Part shown: positions 23,041 to 37,640 of the stretch, piece after piece | Layout of the letters: each line of letters begins with the position of its first letter | Position numbering within the stretch: position 1 is the stretch's first letter | Assembly: GCA_014706295.1 (NCBI GenBank) | Contig: JACSVZ010000015.1 | Location: 55,301,535-55,365,534, forward strand | Direction: 5' to 3' | Length of the DNA stretch: 64,000 nt | Origin: Lycocorax pyrrhopterus obiensis | Taxonomy: Eukaryota; Chordata; Aves; Passeriformes; Paradisaeidae | Position numbers and translations under genes: made by a program | Notes under the pieces: model-generated | Database searches by the model: none | Told to the model about the DNA's origin: nothing | The model's input: the letters and a program-made list of their open reading frames with translations, nothing else

Positions 23041-26000
23041 AGCCCTTCCCTCTGCATTGTCTGTATGTGCAGTTATCAAGGACACACAGAGGCACCAGTT
23101 AGCTCCTTGTATTTGGCCCAGACCATTTAAAATATTAGAACAATGCAGCTGCATATGGCAGCATGGTGATTGATAAAGCCAGCTTATGTTCCATTAAGGA
23201 ATACTTTATTATCTATGATTGTTAGGAATCCATATCAACAACCCACTCTGTTAGGAGCTGTAACTAAGGATAATTCTTTCTTGAGAGCTCTCAATTTAAT
23301 GAGAAAAACAAAGAGGGGGTAGAAACACTCAGTGAAAATGGAGCAATTAAAGAAAAGTGGCAAGAGTATGAGGATATGTATATACACAAGTGGTGCAGGG
23401 GAAGAGGTACCCTATAGAAGTACATTGTACAGTGAACATGTACCATGCAGGGCTGCTCACATCATTAAAAGACAAAATGCTTCTTCCATGTATCCACCTA
23501 AGGGCAGGAACTTGAACTTAGGAATCCCTGTGCCAGGCAAATGCCCTGGGGTTGGGAAATGGCCCATCTCCCTCTCCTCAGAGTTGTTGCAGTCAGGCAT
23601 AAAATTTTTGAATGTGGCAACACAGAAGGACTACAATGGTGACAACAAAGTACTTTAAGGCATGCTGTTTATTTAAAGTTCATGTTGTGAAGGATTTTAG
23701 CACAGAGCATCACATTTGCCGACTGAAATGCCATCTTCAAGAGCTGTTTGATCTAGAGGCTAAATCTGATTTCTGTCTCTGAAAGAATTCTTCATATTGA
23801 CATTCTGATTAGGAATTTCATGGTTTTTTTCATAGCCTGGTCTGCAGCTGAGGTCCTGTTTTATTTTCTGCCCAAAAGGAAGGTTTTCTAGTTGTCTGCA
23901 GAACCAATTCTGTATCTGTCACATAAATGGGTTTCTAATTTGTCGTACAGTGCTAAGCATTAGAAATATTTGCTACCTCCTGAAGATCCGCAGCTCTGGT
24001 TCTGCCTTTATTCTAGGGTTGTGAGAGGGTGCCCTATATAAATCTTCTTGGAAGATTTTTTCCTGTTGTAGGGCTTGCAGTGGTGCAAACAGCAGTGCCA
24101 AAAAGCTGGTGGAGGGCTGTCTCGCTGTTGCAGTATGAGAGCTCTGCTGGTATGTTGAATGCAAGACTCTTTATTGCTACTCTGTTCTGTCTAGCAAATT
24201 GGTTTTGCTTCTTTCAGGCTAGAATTTTGCTACATTTATATGACAGAGGCCACTCTTCCCCCCAAGAGAGCAGAAAAGGAGGAGAAAACCAAAGCATGCT
24301 GATCACAGCAACAGTGCTCTTAACTTCTGAAACCATGCTTTAAAAAGAGCCGGGGCCAATTTCTGTGGACTCCTGGAAGCTGGCAGACAGCACCAATACG
24401 ATACTTAGACAGAACCACCAAATTTCAAAGGTCTCCAGGGTTGTAATGGTTGGGGTTTTTTGATGTTCTCCTGTTCTTGCCATAGTGCTGGTGCAGCTCA
24501 GTAACTATGGGCAGGTTTGGTAGCAAAGGCTTTCTGTAGCGTATCATCCCCCCACACATCAGAGTGCTTTGCTCCTCACAGAGTGACCTAGGACTGTGCT
24601 GCTCTTGCTCTGCACTTCACAGCTGAGACTGGTCTGGGGAGTTGATTCTGGCTGTTGGACCCCAGAATCAAGGAGAAAAATCTACTGGAAATGCACGTGG
24701 ACTTTTTTTTCCCTGTCATACTGTATATATGGCTATTTGATTTCTCAAGTTTCCTTATGTATTTGGATACCCTAATATTCCTAATGAGTCCTCATGTGCA
24801 ACTGCTTAGTAAATACCAGCCTTAATGCTTGTGACTTAGAAGCTTTGTTCAGTAGCCACAAAGGCAGAATAAATGCATGAGGCTTTGTGTATCTGGTTGC
24901 TTGGCCAAGTTGCCTTACTTAGCAAATGCAAAGATATTAAATTTCTATTCAGATGATTAAAAACGAGCTTCTTCATGTTTTACCGCATGACTTGCTCTGT
25001 TTACGGTGCATTAGGTGTTTACTATAGTGATAGAAAAATGGCACCTTCCTCATCTCCCTCTCTTCTCCTTTGTAACAGATGTTTCCTCAGAAGGACTTGC
25101 TGATCACCTGTATCTCCAACAGCATCTGACAATATTTCATTTAAAAAAAAAAAAGATGATGTGTATGCTCGCCTTTATTTTGTTAAGTTTTGATTTCTAA
25201 AGGTAACAGCTAGTGTCAGGTTTCTCAGACTGCTCCTTCTATTTCTTGTTTTCAATTGAAACTGTGTGCTGTGTCAGCAAAACCCACAGCTCGCTGCCAC
25301 ATTCTCTTTTGTGCGGCAGTTGTTTGACACGTGAAACTGGCAGCTGCTCTTAAAGGACCCTGCAAATTAACTGTATTAAAGATAAAAAACGTGGAGGGGT
25401 CCTTTTTCACAACGATGGGAAGCTTTCTTAACTACATTTAATTCAGGAGTAAACCTTTACTGCCGTAATTAAAAAAAGGAATGAAATAAGAGAGTGTGTT
25501 ACATGCAACAGGATTGCTAACACCGAAAAGATGGGATGAGATGGGATCAGAACAGCCCATGGAGGGTTTATAGGCTCAGGTCTTCCAACAATTATCCTGA
25601 CACCTGAGCTGTAGTTGTGTGAACTTTTTGACCGCTAGCAACATTGTTCGCTGCCTGCTGTCACTGCAGATATTTGTGTTGTGTTTGGCTCTTACACGTA
25701 ATTGTCACCAAGGTGAGAGCCTCTGGTGTGACGATGCTGCAAACAGTCTTGGACCCCTTGGAGCGCTCCTGTTTTTCAGTGAAGCTGGACATGACCTGTG
25801 GGCCTGCATGGTCTATAAGCAGATGCAACCTGTGCAATGCACTGAATCTGACAGACTGAAATAGAACCTAGCAATCAGCACTTAAAAAATTATTTTGTAG
25901 GTGTTTTTTCCCCCCAAATTTATCCAAACTTGGGAAAAGTAACTTTCAATTATTTGGGCAATTTTAGGGTGGGAAGTTTTTCTTTATCTGAGGAGAAAGA

Positions 26001-27156
26001 AAAGACCCCATAAGATGAATCAGGCAGGGTCTTTCTTTTGGGATGGAGTTTTTTAAGTATAAAGTACAGCATTTTACACTTGAGTTTCTGCAGGGAAAAC
26101 TCACCCTGGTTTAAGTCAGTGCTAGCCCAATCTGTGCTTCAATAATCTGTGGGAAGTAAGGTGAGACAGCATGGCCAGAGGAGAGGAAGCAACCTGAACA
26201 TCATTTTTCAGAGGAGAATAGGCAAACCCAAAGAACGAGTACCAGGGAGTCAAACTACCCACTAGGAAGTTATGGCTGCCCATTCCCACTGTAAAAGCTT
26301 CCCATTGTAACAGCATCCAGTCTTTTCCTTTGTGCTTAGAGCTGGGCCAGACTAACACAGATTGTGAGAAGAACTTCCTGTAGTCCAAGAGGAAAAGAGC
26401 TGCAAGGTCCTCAAATCTTCCTAAGGGCTTGACTACTGACAATGTTTTACCCTGCAGATTTGCATCTTTCACTGCATTGGTGGGCAATGGCCAGAGCTTC
26501 AAAGCAGCAGCTGTCATGTGGCCAGAACCACAGATGTGTCCACTCACAGTGGTAAATGCACTTAAGGTAAGTGTCCTTCCTTAAGTAATTGCAGATCAAA
26601 GCGAAAGTTTAGATAAATATTACAGATTTTGAGTGAAAGAGGAAGAATGCAGGGAATTTGTTGCTATATATTGCATTGTTTTTAGAAAGTGTTCCAGCCC
26701 CCTGAATTAAAGCCTAAGGAGGACAAAAGCCTTGTGATGTGTTTCTTCATGACATTTAAAAATGTTAAAGATCCATAATAATTTTTTTAAAAATATGTAT
26801 GAGAATTTGTCCCTATCCTACTGATCTTCTCCTGGAGGAGATATTGTGTTGCTTCAATTACTTTATGAGCTGGACCTATAATTTTGATAAATATTTACTG
26901 AATCGGTGTTTTATCAGAAATCAGAGATCTTAAGGGTTTTAATTCCTCAGGCTCCCAGCAGCCTCTCATTTTAGCGTGCATGGAACATTTATCTTTCATC
27001 GGGAGTACATAAAGTGGTTTGTTAATTTGTAGGAGGAGATTTTTGTCAAACTTACATATTTAACTTGGCACTGTCGTATGAATGATGCCAACTGTACAGC
27101 ATTCAATTGGAAAATGCCTGCCAAAGGTCTGTTTCATGAGTGGAACTTGCAACTAC
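23041..27156. other. Non-coding stretch, no gene recognised
   Basis: No exon, RNA gene or mobile element was recognised. The part around 25260-25500 contains CAGCTG, ATTAACTG and ACGTG words in a repeat-free context and could be regulatory. A 141-codon frame on the minus strand (26122-26547) is listed among the findings; it has no recognisable domain. Confidence 0.5.
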
Positions 27157-27407
27157 AGCATGGAGTTATGTCAGGGAAGATTTATGTTAGATATTAGGAA
27201 AAGGGTTTTCACCTGGGACGTGGCTAGACACTGGAATAGGCTTCCCAGGACGGTTGTCACAGCACCAAGCCTGACAGAATCCAAAAAATGTTTTGGACAA
27301 TGCTCTCAGGCACATGGTGTGACTCTTGGTGTGTCCTGTGCAAGGCCAGGAGTTGGACTCAATGATCCTTGTGGGTCCCTTCAATTCAGGATGTTCTGTG
27401 ATTCTAA
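27157..27407 (+). mobile_element. CR1 LINE 3' end (about 250 bp)
   Basis: It starts inside the C-terminal ORF2 part (ATGTCAGGGAAGATTTATG, then GATATTAGGAAAAGGG; encoded words HWNRLPRTVV and APSLTE) and runs through the UTR to GGATGTTCTGTGATTCTAAG. The ORF2 end is frameshifted relative to the 7684 copy near FKKRLDN, where an extra A-run is seen. It is 5'-truncated and inactive. Confidence 0.93.
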
Positions 27408-28269
27408 GTATTGGACAAAGCCAAGATGTTCTTATAAAGGACTTTAAACTTGCAAGGGAAAGAGGAAAAATGGTGTGGCCCCCTCCTGGGATCCCAGGAA
27501 ATCTTCTCTCCCTGTAGTATGAGCAGCACCAACCCAGGGGCAGGAGGAATGTGTGTGTCTGGGCAGATGTCAAAGGAATGACCACCTTTACACACTGGAA
27601 AAGCAAAATACTTGGATTTAGGGCTATGCTGTCTGCCACACAAAGGTCCAAATGTAGCCCAAGAGAAAACCCTGTGAGATGTTTCAGATCGTGTCAACAG
27701 GCCGCATCGGCCTGGAAGGCACTGGGTGTCTGGAACAAGAGGAAACTTGGTTAAACCATAAATGGGACCAGAACATCTAAATCAGCAGAGCTCCATGGAA
27801 CATGTCAAGTGACCTGTTATCATTAAACAGGAGGGTTTGTGACTTAGTCTGTCATGTCCATATCAGGTGAGGGTCAGTGATGTGAGAGCAACGTGTTTCA
27901 TCAAGACTCTGAAAATAACTGCTGAAAATAACTACTTGCTCTTTTTCCAGAAATATCTAATGGGTGCTGCCTTCGTATCCTGAGCAGGCTTGCAAATCAG
28001 TTTTTAAAGCTGAAGCAGTCCCTTAAAAGAGTGATTCCACTGTGTGTTGAGATATAAAAGTTGCAAATTCTGGCTGTTTTTTTGGTTAAGGACAGTGTAG
28101 TGATGTTTTTTCTGTTTCTCACTGATGGAATTGCAGGAGAAATGTGCAATATGCAGGTTTGGTCTCATCCAGAAGCAATGCAAATCAGCAGTTTTTCCTT
28201 TTTCTTCAGTGGTCTTTTATCTGGCCATTTGTGCTTTTTGGCAAAGGATAAATAAATTAAATGAGTCAT

Positions 28270-28560
28270 ACAAATGAACATAATTAAAGTTTAGATTGGC
28301 TTTGGTGCGCTAATATCTGAAGTAACCATGCAAATCGCAAACCAGATATTCAACTCTAGTATCAACATATGAACAATTTTGAAACCTGAAAATATTTGGT
28401 GAAAGCATTTGTGATTATATTTGAATAATTTGTAAGTTACGTACTTTGCCATTCTGCCCACAGTTGTCCAAGTAGAAATGCAGGTGAAGCTAATCAAAAA
28501 TATTGCTAACTGCAGATTACTCTTTCAGTAGTTTTAAATGAGGCCAGCAACTGTTACATG
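28270..28560. promoter_or_regulatory. Candidate conserved non-coding element with octamer site
   Basis: A repeat-free block holding a perfect ATGCAAAT octamer at 28328-28335 and several AT-rich homeodomain-like words (ATAATTAAAG, GCTAATAT, TAATCAAAA). The combination of POU and homeodomain words in one 300-base block is typical of developmental enhancers, but these words are common in AT-rich DNA. The call is speculative. Confidence 0.22.
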
Positions 28561-31500
28561 CTTTTATTTAGGAATAGAAAAAAATGCAGGAGCCCTCCGG
28601 TGGTCAAAATACACCTCTCCAGCTAAGTCACATTCCCTCTAAAGCTAAACAATCCAGCTGATAAAAAGCTTTGTTCTAGTTAGTTTATTAATTGCAAGCT
28701 ATTTTAAAGATATATGTAAATGAATAACACTTCTGCCATCCTGCAAACCAATTGTTTTAAAAATTCCCACATCAAAATCAAGAAAAGCAGTCAGCACCAA
28801 AACCAAATAAAATAAGCAAAGGTAGAAAAAGTGATTCCCTGAGTTCTCAGTGTTGTGTGCTACTCGTCCTGCCTAGGCATGAAGAGAGTCTAACATAAGC
28901 AGAACAAGCTCCAGGTTATGTTCTGTATAGGTATACATGTCCCACTGCAGTGGGGTCTCATCCATGCCTGGAGACCTCACATATTGCACAAAGCAGATAA
29001 CTACTGATAACAGTACTTTGGTGTGTATTTGACACTGAAGTGGATGACTACCCCTGGGGCAGTGTGACTGTGAACTGGGGCTCTGGTTCTCAGGAAATAA
29101 GGGCTGGTTTTAGTAGGTATTTAAGAATACATTTTATACTTCCCCATTACTGGAGTGTTTTATGAGCTATAAAGAGAGAGAGGGAAAAAAATGCCACGGC
29201 AAATTGTGTGTATCATGGCTATAAAACAAGACTCAGTAGAAGTTGTTTCCTACTCATGGTAACAAAATGTAGTTACAGCCAGCTTGGTTTCCAAAATCAG
29301 AGCTCCCAGAGGATTTATATCCACACAGTATTAGGGTTAGTACTTCTGTTCTCACTGAAGCAGTCTGATACCTAACACACCCGTGAGGTAGGTCACTGGC
29401 ACAGACATTGCAGCAGAACCTGTATAAACCATCATTTTGCTTAGGATTGGTGGGAAGAAGTGAAGGGGAAACATTGCAGTCTTTGCTCTCCTGCTCATAC
29501 ATGGCTGTGAGTACAAGGCTGATCCCCCAGGAGTGCTAATACAGTCTCTTCTGGCACTCACTGGCACTGTGTGGGCATAAGTCAGCTGCAGTTTTGAAGC
29601 CCTCCTCCTTCATTTCTGCCTTTGGACATGGCTGGTCTGCTTGATGACCATCCCCTGGGCTGGGCACTCCTGGAGCAGAGTCCTGGAGTGCCCTCGCAGC
29701 CCGGCCCTCCTCTGCTGAGTGTTTCCACATGCACAGATTGCTGCCTCATGGATCATTCCCAGTGAAGGCACTCACATGCCAGTCCACAGCTGGGGCACTC
29801 GGCACTTTGTGCTACTAAATCTTCAGTTTGAGTGTCCTTACGTGTGGTGCAGTGTCTCCGTAGCACAGCCTCATGTAACCACTAAGGGATGTGATAGTGG
29901 GCGTGCTGTGTCTGATTTATAATACTGAAATCAGTGTAAAAGGTCTTGCTTTCTACATTAGGGTGGGACTGTCTAACATAGCCTTGAGTATTCTTCAGTA
30001 CCAGGAGATAAGTGCAAGATTTAGTGCGCTTCTAAACGAAAATTACTTCTCGTTATGTTTTTATTTGCAATCTTCTGGAATAAAATCACCAACTACCCTC
30101 AAAATTGCTTTCTCTGCTCCTGAAATGCATCGAAATGAGTGGCTGGGAATAAAAATATCAGAATCTGCTTTGGCTAAAGGTTGCTGCTGACTCTCCCAGT
30201 TACTGGGTAAATAGGAAGTAGAAGCAAGTATACAGTTAATTATATACATGTTAACTGCATACTGAAGAAGACATGAATTTTGCAATTATATGAGAAAAGA
30301 CAGAAACAGCTGGTTTTCTGGACTGCATTTTTTTCTCTACAAAACAAAAAAATAATTTTCATGTGGTCCTGTAAGAGTCTGTCTGTGAGCTGTTCAAAGT
30401 ATTTTAACACTGGACATACTCCCTTCAGCAAGTACTGTACTATTCCACATAATATTGAATTATTACAAATTCAGAGTCCATTTTAATGTTAAATAGTTAA
30501 TGGAAGTATGGAATTTCCCCTCTTTGAGGAGATTGAATGTGTAAAATTAGATGTTTAGCTCTCGAAGAATCAGGCATAAGAAAGTAAGCAGCTGTGACAT
30601 GATGGGCAAATAATTACATGTCCTGAATTCCCTATTAAGGATATATTTTGCAAAACAAGCACTATTTGAAGGTTTGGTCTCTTGGTAATGATGCAGGAGT
30701 ACCCACAAACAGAGCAGGTTTGGGACCAGGAATCATGGTATGTTGCTGCTTAATTTACATGATGAAGAAATAAGGAAAGCAGGGGCAGTTCTGTGGCAAG
30801 ATGGCTCTGTGCAGGATTTGTGAGTTCAGACCGCTGAGGATCACCTTCTCCTCAGCCCCCATCAAACCCTTCCACTTGTGTGGAGGCATAGGGTTTCTTT
30901 AAAAGTGGTGAAGCAGTTCCTACCCTTCACATGTAGTGAAAAACGCTGAAAATTGTGTGGAGCCCTACCAGCCGAATAATTTTACGTCTCTTCATCTGCT
31001 CTGGAACATTTATGCCTTAGTCAAGTGAATATCTTGTATGTGCATTTCCCATCCCTGGTATTTCCTGCTACACCTGACCACACAGAGCTGTGTTGTTGTC
31101 CACCTGCCTGCAGCAGTGCTGAGATCACCCAGTACCACCCAGCTTTGCTTCAGTCCACAGCCAGGCCCAGGCTCTAAAGTGAGCTAGACCTGTGCTGCTT
31201 TGGCAGGTAATACACGAAAGGAAGCAAAGGAAAGTGGCAATCCTGTGTCTGTAGCCCACATCTCTGGAATGTCACTGAAAATAACATCTAGTAACCAAGC
31301 ATCAGTGCTATTGTCAGAAGCAGTCTTCAGTCTTTACCCTCTCTTGCGGAGTTGCTCAGCACTGAACTTTTTTTCATGTCATTACACTGAACTACACTTT
31401 AAAGCCCTCTGTTAAAAAGTCCTCAAATTATCTTTGTTACTCACTTAATGTTTTCCTTTTGCTTCCTGAAGTTTTACAGTGAATTAGACCACAAAAAGAA

Positions 31501-33305
31501 CATTTAGCTGTGTAGCAGAATAATTTGTTGTTGAAGGGATGGGGGCAGAAATAACAGCACGACAGTTTCCTCTGTATGGTATCATATATTTCTGTATGTG
31601 ACCCTGTTCAAATTACCCTTTTTAAAACTGATGGCTTAGCAGGGGCTGTCTAGGTATGAAATGTGATCCTGTTTGTCACAGAGTCTGTCAATGTGTGAAT
31701 GGAACTGCTAAACTGATTTACAGTGTTTTAGCACAGCTACTCCTGGACATGTGAGGCTAGAGTTACACAACAATTAGAGTGAAGACATCAGTGGTATTTT
31801 ATTTATGAAAGGTCTGCACACGTTCTATAATTAGGCCAATCTAACCACAATAATTTATGAGCTGTAGTTGGCAAAAAATAGTCTCAAAAAGTTAATTACC
31901 GTAGACAGTGACTCAGGAAAGTCTGATCTGTAAATATTTTGCAGCTAAACCAGTGTTACTTATGTAGACGTTTGCATTAAGAACTTTTTAAATTCTCCCT
32001 ATTTCTTGCATAGGACATGCTCAGAGAGCTCATATAGAGATGATGCTCTTCAGACATTTCAAAGGTCTTGGCCTCAAAACGAGCTTAAAGCCTCACTTTA
32101 AATTATTAAATTAGCCCTTTTTCTTTTGGTATGCCATGGAGCAAGGTGGTGTACATGCACATCCAGCAAATAGGCCACTTGGGTTATCTCAGTCCTTACA
32201 GATAATGTCTTTATACCTTCTTCCTGTTTCCTTGGGAAGCTTTGCCTGCCTGAAGACCAAACAGTCAACTGCAAGCTGAACATGAGCTCTTTTTAAATGC
32301 CCCAGCAGCAGAAAAAGATACAGATTATAATTTTTCCCCTGAGATCCCTTGCGAGCTCTCACATTAAAAAGTACAGCATTTTCAGTTCCCTGCATTTTTA
32401 CCCACAAAAAGTGACTTGAAGGTACAGCTTATTTTGCAGATGGTGGTATTGCTGCTCTTTATCAATGTGCTATTTAATATTTCTGTAGACTTTTCAGAGT
32501 CATCAAATCATCATAGATATCTGTCCTCAATATCTTGTACTGTAGGGAGGTAAAGACCCTTTCTCTCAGTCTCAAATTTTTTTAAAGTTTAAAGGATTTT
32601 GTGTAGGAGCCAAGACCCCTAAGCGTAATATTTTCATTGCCTCTGGCAGCAGCAGGGTGAAATATGCTGCAAAATATTGGGGGAAGAGAAGTAATGGAAG
32701 TGAGGTGACTGAAATGATGCAGCCTGCAAGCTGGTGTTTCAGTGTGAGACAGTCCCTCCTACGCTTGTTTCGGGTCTGAACCCAAACTTAGGATGTAACT
32801 TGTGGTTTGTCTGTCCAGCTACGCTCTCACAGCTGGACTGCTGTGTCCCGTAGCTCAGATTTGAGGGTTTTGCAGGAGGGAGAGGCAGATTGGCCCCCAT
32901 GAGTGGGAATAAAGCAACAGTGAGTCACATACAAATTTGTGGCAGGTGATGGCAACCTGCAGGAATAGCTTCTGAAATTAGCTTTCCACTGTGCTGGGGA
33001 AGTGGTGCTTACTGCAACAAGTGGCAAACTGCCTTCAAATGGCTTGCACAGCCCTTGCAGTGGCTGGGGAGAGAAGTGGCCCTGGAGCCACTCAGGCAAC
33101 CTGCACTTGGTCCTTGCTCTTGGGTCTGCCTCTCCATGACTCTGGGCAGAGGGTGGCAAACATTTTGGGGCCTTAAACAGTCTGAGCTAAAATTACACTC
33201 TGTCCATCACTTCATTAGAGAAACTCTTGCTAACATGCCAAAACTGACAAAGCATCCAGATTACAAACTTTTTTTTTATATGGTTTAATTTTCCTTTCTC
33301 AGGTG

Positions 33306-33325
33306 TATATATATATATATATATA
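33306..33325. repeat. (TA)10 dinucleotide microsatellite
   Basis: Uninterrupted TA repeat of about 20 bases, followed by AAATTAAAAATAGG. It is self-complementary and likely length-polymorphic. Confidence 0.95.
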
Positions 33326-36300
33326 AATTAAAAATAGGCTTCTTAAAAGATCCTTTAAATGTTAAAAATGGTATTAAAGAAAACCCCAGTTATTCCACTG
33401 ATCTTCAAATCTTCCAATGCTGTTATTGTCAAATATTTCTTCAGATATCTTTGATTGGAATAATATGAACAGTAAAGACCATTGTGCTAAAATAAGGGCT
33501 TGGGTACTTTTGCTGATAAACTTGTTAATATTTAGAAAATGATAAAAAATCTCTTAGTCCTTGCTCAGTCTCATTTATTGTAACACTTTTTGACAGATTT
33601 TCACGAGACTGAATCCACACTGGAGAACTGAGACAGTCACTTTGCTGCCCGATTGCCTAAGACTCAGGATGGTACAGGTAAGCTGAGGATTGTTTCCTTA
33701 AGGCCTTCTTAACTTTCATATATTGTGTTTACACTCTTGTTAAAGTGCACCAGCCTGTATATCTAATAACAAACAGTTCTGATTCCCTTGATAAACTCCT
33801 CATTTATCCCTGGGTTCTAGTCCCTTTTCTTATCTGATCTCTGCTCATGCTTGCTGTTGGGTTTTATTCACCTGATCTCTCAGTTCGTCTTTGTTACACA
33901 TCTCACGGGTTGCTGAATGAAGGCTGGTCTCAGATAGCACTTGCTTTTGAAGGTTTGATTGCTCGATTTGGGGACCTTAAAGCTCTTGGATGGTTTATAA
34001 TCCAATGATTGGGCTTTTCTTCTCTCCAATATTACTCACATTTGTGTTCATTCTTTCTCTGACCTTAAGTGTAGTGATATATTTACACAGATACTATACT
34101 TCATAAATGCTATAATGGGCAAATTTGGGTCTCTCTTGTAAGACACTGTACATGTATTTGTGTGTATTTTTACAATTTCCAAAACACTCAAACACTTCTA
34201 AAGGTTCCCTGGGCATGAGTTTTATTTTTCTGTCAGTAAAAAGAAATATAGGAATATCTGTTTACATACAAACCTTCCTATCACCACATTATCACCACTG
34301 GCGAAAACTCTAAAGCAACTAAAGTTCTGAAATTAAAAGCAATTGGAAATCTTACTTAAGCTGCCAGTTATATCAGATACTTCCGACAACTTCTTGTACT
34401 AGCAGTATTTTCCTGGGTAATTCCCCATAGAAAATGGAATGAGAAGGGTTTTTACATGGTGACAGAAGGCAGGAGCAGTTTGGTGTAGAGGAAGGTAGTG
34501 ATTTGATAATTCAGATTGGGACTGTCACTTCCTACATCAAGTAAATGTGAGAAGACAATGGCAGTAGTTGTCAGAGACATGAAAAAAGAGGGGCCAGGTC
34601 TGGTGTTTCTGGTGGTGCTTGGAGGATAGGAAACAATGTCAGGTAAAAGCAAAACACTATCAAGACTGGTAATGCTACTTTGAAATTGATGACAAAACCC
34701 TCGAATTTAATGTGCAAAGATAAGATGGGGAAACAGGGTAAAAAGATGATCTTATTTGCTCTGAGTGTCATACAAAAACCTCCTGACCCTGTCCTTGCTA
34801 GAGAGTATATATATAAAGTGATGTAAGTAGGTGCAATTTCAGCATCAAGGGACTTCAAATAAAATATCTTGCCTCTTCTCTCCATTTTTGATTTTTATGG
34901 CCTGTTACATGTAAATCATGGCAATATGCACTCCACTGCACATAGGCTGGGCAGATGCCATGCTGGTTTAAGAAAGCTTACCTGAGTCTGGAGATGCCTA
35001 GTGATGTCTAGATGATGTCTACTTGCTTTAAGAGCTATGATCCTTGTATATCCTTTTGAAACTAGCCCAGTGTTTGATAATTCTCCTCTTTAATTCTGAT
35101 CTACGTATTTGCATGATCCTTGATCAACTTTAACTTTTCTACTGAATACATTTCCACAACTGTCGAGCTGCATAAACTGTTTCTAAATCCAGTGCAACTA
35201 CTGTGCAAATGGGAGAAGAATTCAGACTCTTAGGCAAATATCTGAAGCTTAATTTTTATCCTTACCTGATAATGGTTACTGTGAATCTGGTCGTAGTAGT
35301 ACTGAATTACTGGAATAGTACCTCTGAAAACACATGTTAACAATGCAGGTCCACGGTCACTGTCTCCTATTGTATCCCAGGTTTTTATGCTGAGACTGAC
35401 AATGCAATTGCCAGACTATGTGGGTATAGTTTTTGTTGCGATTAAACAAACTCTTGCTGGATCTTTTTGACATTCAGCTGTTGCTGAAGATGTTAAAGCA
35501 AAAGTAAATGTACTAATCATTGGTAACAAAGCAGCCTAATCCACACTGACCTACAATTTGTTTAGGATCCTTTGGAGCAACAAAGAGATTAAAGTATATA
35601 AAAAAAGAAGAGGTAAATAGTGGGTCAGAGATTAGAAGTGAAAAAGGAAAAGGCTGGCTTCCCCCAGACCACACACTGATAGTGGACTTTTGGTCACTGA
35701 TTGTTAGAAAATGTTTCATGTTTCACTTTCCCCCAGAACCTTAGAAACAGAAGGTTTGATTGGCACTTGTCATGACTGATAGAGAGACGAAGATGCTTTG
35801 GTAAAAAGGAGAGGGAGGCAGCCGTGTCAAAAGCAGAAGTAGTCAAAGGATGATTCCTCCTTTCTGTGGTTTTGTCTCTTTCTAAATTATTCAAATCTGG
35901 GTGGCATCTTAGGATAACTGGCATTTTGACACAGCTTAAAGGATTGTCTCACTAACTCTATTGAACTAAGGCTGCCATCCTTTTTAAGAAAAATTATAAA
36001 GAGGCAGATCTTCTATAATCTGATATGTATACAAACCACAGGCAGCTTTATGCAGGCGTCTTAAATATTTTGGAAGGGGGGCAGCAATTTTATCCATTTT
36101 GTGACTGATTGTCTTCTGCATCCATCTGCAAGAATGCTACTTATTGGTCTAAAAAAAGCCTTTATTTGATTTTCTTTAGAATATCCATAGTTGTTTGTAA
36201 TGCGTCTGGTGGTTACAAATCCAAGTCAGGCCAGCTGGATCAGAATCAACAAACGTGGGGAATTTTCTCAGTCGAAAGAAGGTACCTCACCAACAGGGAA

Positions 36301-37560
36301 TCTCCTCTATTGATGGTCATCCTGATTATGGATTTTTCTTTTAGGGGCAATTTTCTTTCTTTCTTTTTAGAAAGGGACCGTGTCCCCTCTTAGTGCTTTG
36401 TCTGAACCATGCTGGCTGGCGTAAATGGGCTCCCCAGGGTTAGGAGCTCCTCTGTCATTCTAAGCTGCCATTTTGTGCTTTGGTATCCTCTTCACTTATC
36501 CATAACCAGAGCCAAATCCTGCTCACTTTATTCACTGGAATCACCCACTGAAATAAATAATTGCATAAATTTTGGATTAGAAGGATTAGATGTCCAGTGG
36601 CATTCTGTGCTTAACTTCTTAAAATCATTCAGCAAAGCCCATGATTCTCACACTCTTGCAACCATTGCTCTTGGCTGTAGTTAGAAGGAAAAATATCATC
36701 TTGGCCCTTGTATTGAAGGGTTTTTCTTTTCTCAAAGCATGTATTTGCTTTGAGCTCCTAGCAAGCCAACCAACAGCTTTCATTGATTGGCTCAGTTTTT
36801 TAATTCCTCATGAAGAAAATCTTTGGTTTTCCAAAAAGGACAGCTACACTGGGCTGACTCTTTGCACGTACGGTGCCCAGGGGGTTTCAGAGGTCCTTCG
36901 TCCCCACCCAACAATGGTCACCAAGCTGAAGGCTTCCTAATGGACAGTTTAAAGTGCTAAATGAAACTAATTGGATAAACACAACTTTTAATGAGATAGG
37001 GCTGAACTCCAGACAGATTTGTCTGATGGGGTTTTTTTCTAGTAGCCAGTTTAGGTTCTAAGATGAATCTTCTATACTTCTATGAACAGGACATACACAT
37101 TTATTATTCCAATAACACACACCAAGATAATTGTACGAAATTTCTGAGGAGACGGCTGAAATGAGAGCACTCACAATGCTGGGAATATGAGGTAGGCAAC
37201 TTCTTTACTTGACAAGAGGAGTATGAGCACTCAGCACTTTGAACTATTAACATCTTGATTTTCTTAACTGCTGACCAGGGAAGGACCAAAAGATATGCAC
37301 CACTAGTCTCTAACGATTATTTATTCCTGATTTGAAACAATTCTGTATCTTTATGTATGATTTACCTTTTGTTACTAGTGGTGAAAGAACCACTTAAGAT
37401 TCACGTGAAGAGAAAGAAAGTTTTTTGTTGGGGGTAGGATTTCTGAACTCTGCAGAAGGTCTTAATGAGATTTATGTGGACTTCGATAGACTTGCCAACC
37501 TGGATTACAGAAGCCTCCAAGGTGCACAGCAGTGAGAGGGAGAAGCACAAGTCTTTCATT

Positions 37561-37640
37561 GTCCTGTGTAGGGCCAGGAGTTGGACTCAATGATCCCGAT
37601 GGGTCCCTTCCAACTCAGCATATTCTATTTTCTATGATTC
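37561..37640 (+). mobile_element. CR1 LINE, extreme 3' end (80 bp)
   Basis: Well-preserved CR1 3' UTR: GTCCTGTGTAGGGCCAGGAG, TTGGACTCAATGATCC, GGGTCCCTTCCAACTCAGC, then TATTCTATTTTCTATGATTC, where the tail unit has an extra TTCTATT-like insertion. The 5' truncation is extreme. Low divergence from the consensus-like words suggests a fairly young insertion. Confidence 0.93.

Larger units (their letters stand above)
27408..37560. other. Long non-coding stretch, no gene recognised
   Basis: Ten kilobases without a recognisable exon, repeat family or RNA gene. It is AT-rich overall, with a GC-richer patch near 29530-29760 and another near 32780-33180. Open frames are all below 115 codons and unrecognised. 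Candidate regulatory texture is strongest at 28270-28560 and about 31790-31980 (TTAATTAC-type words). Confidence 0.5.
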
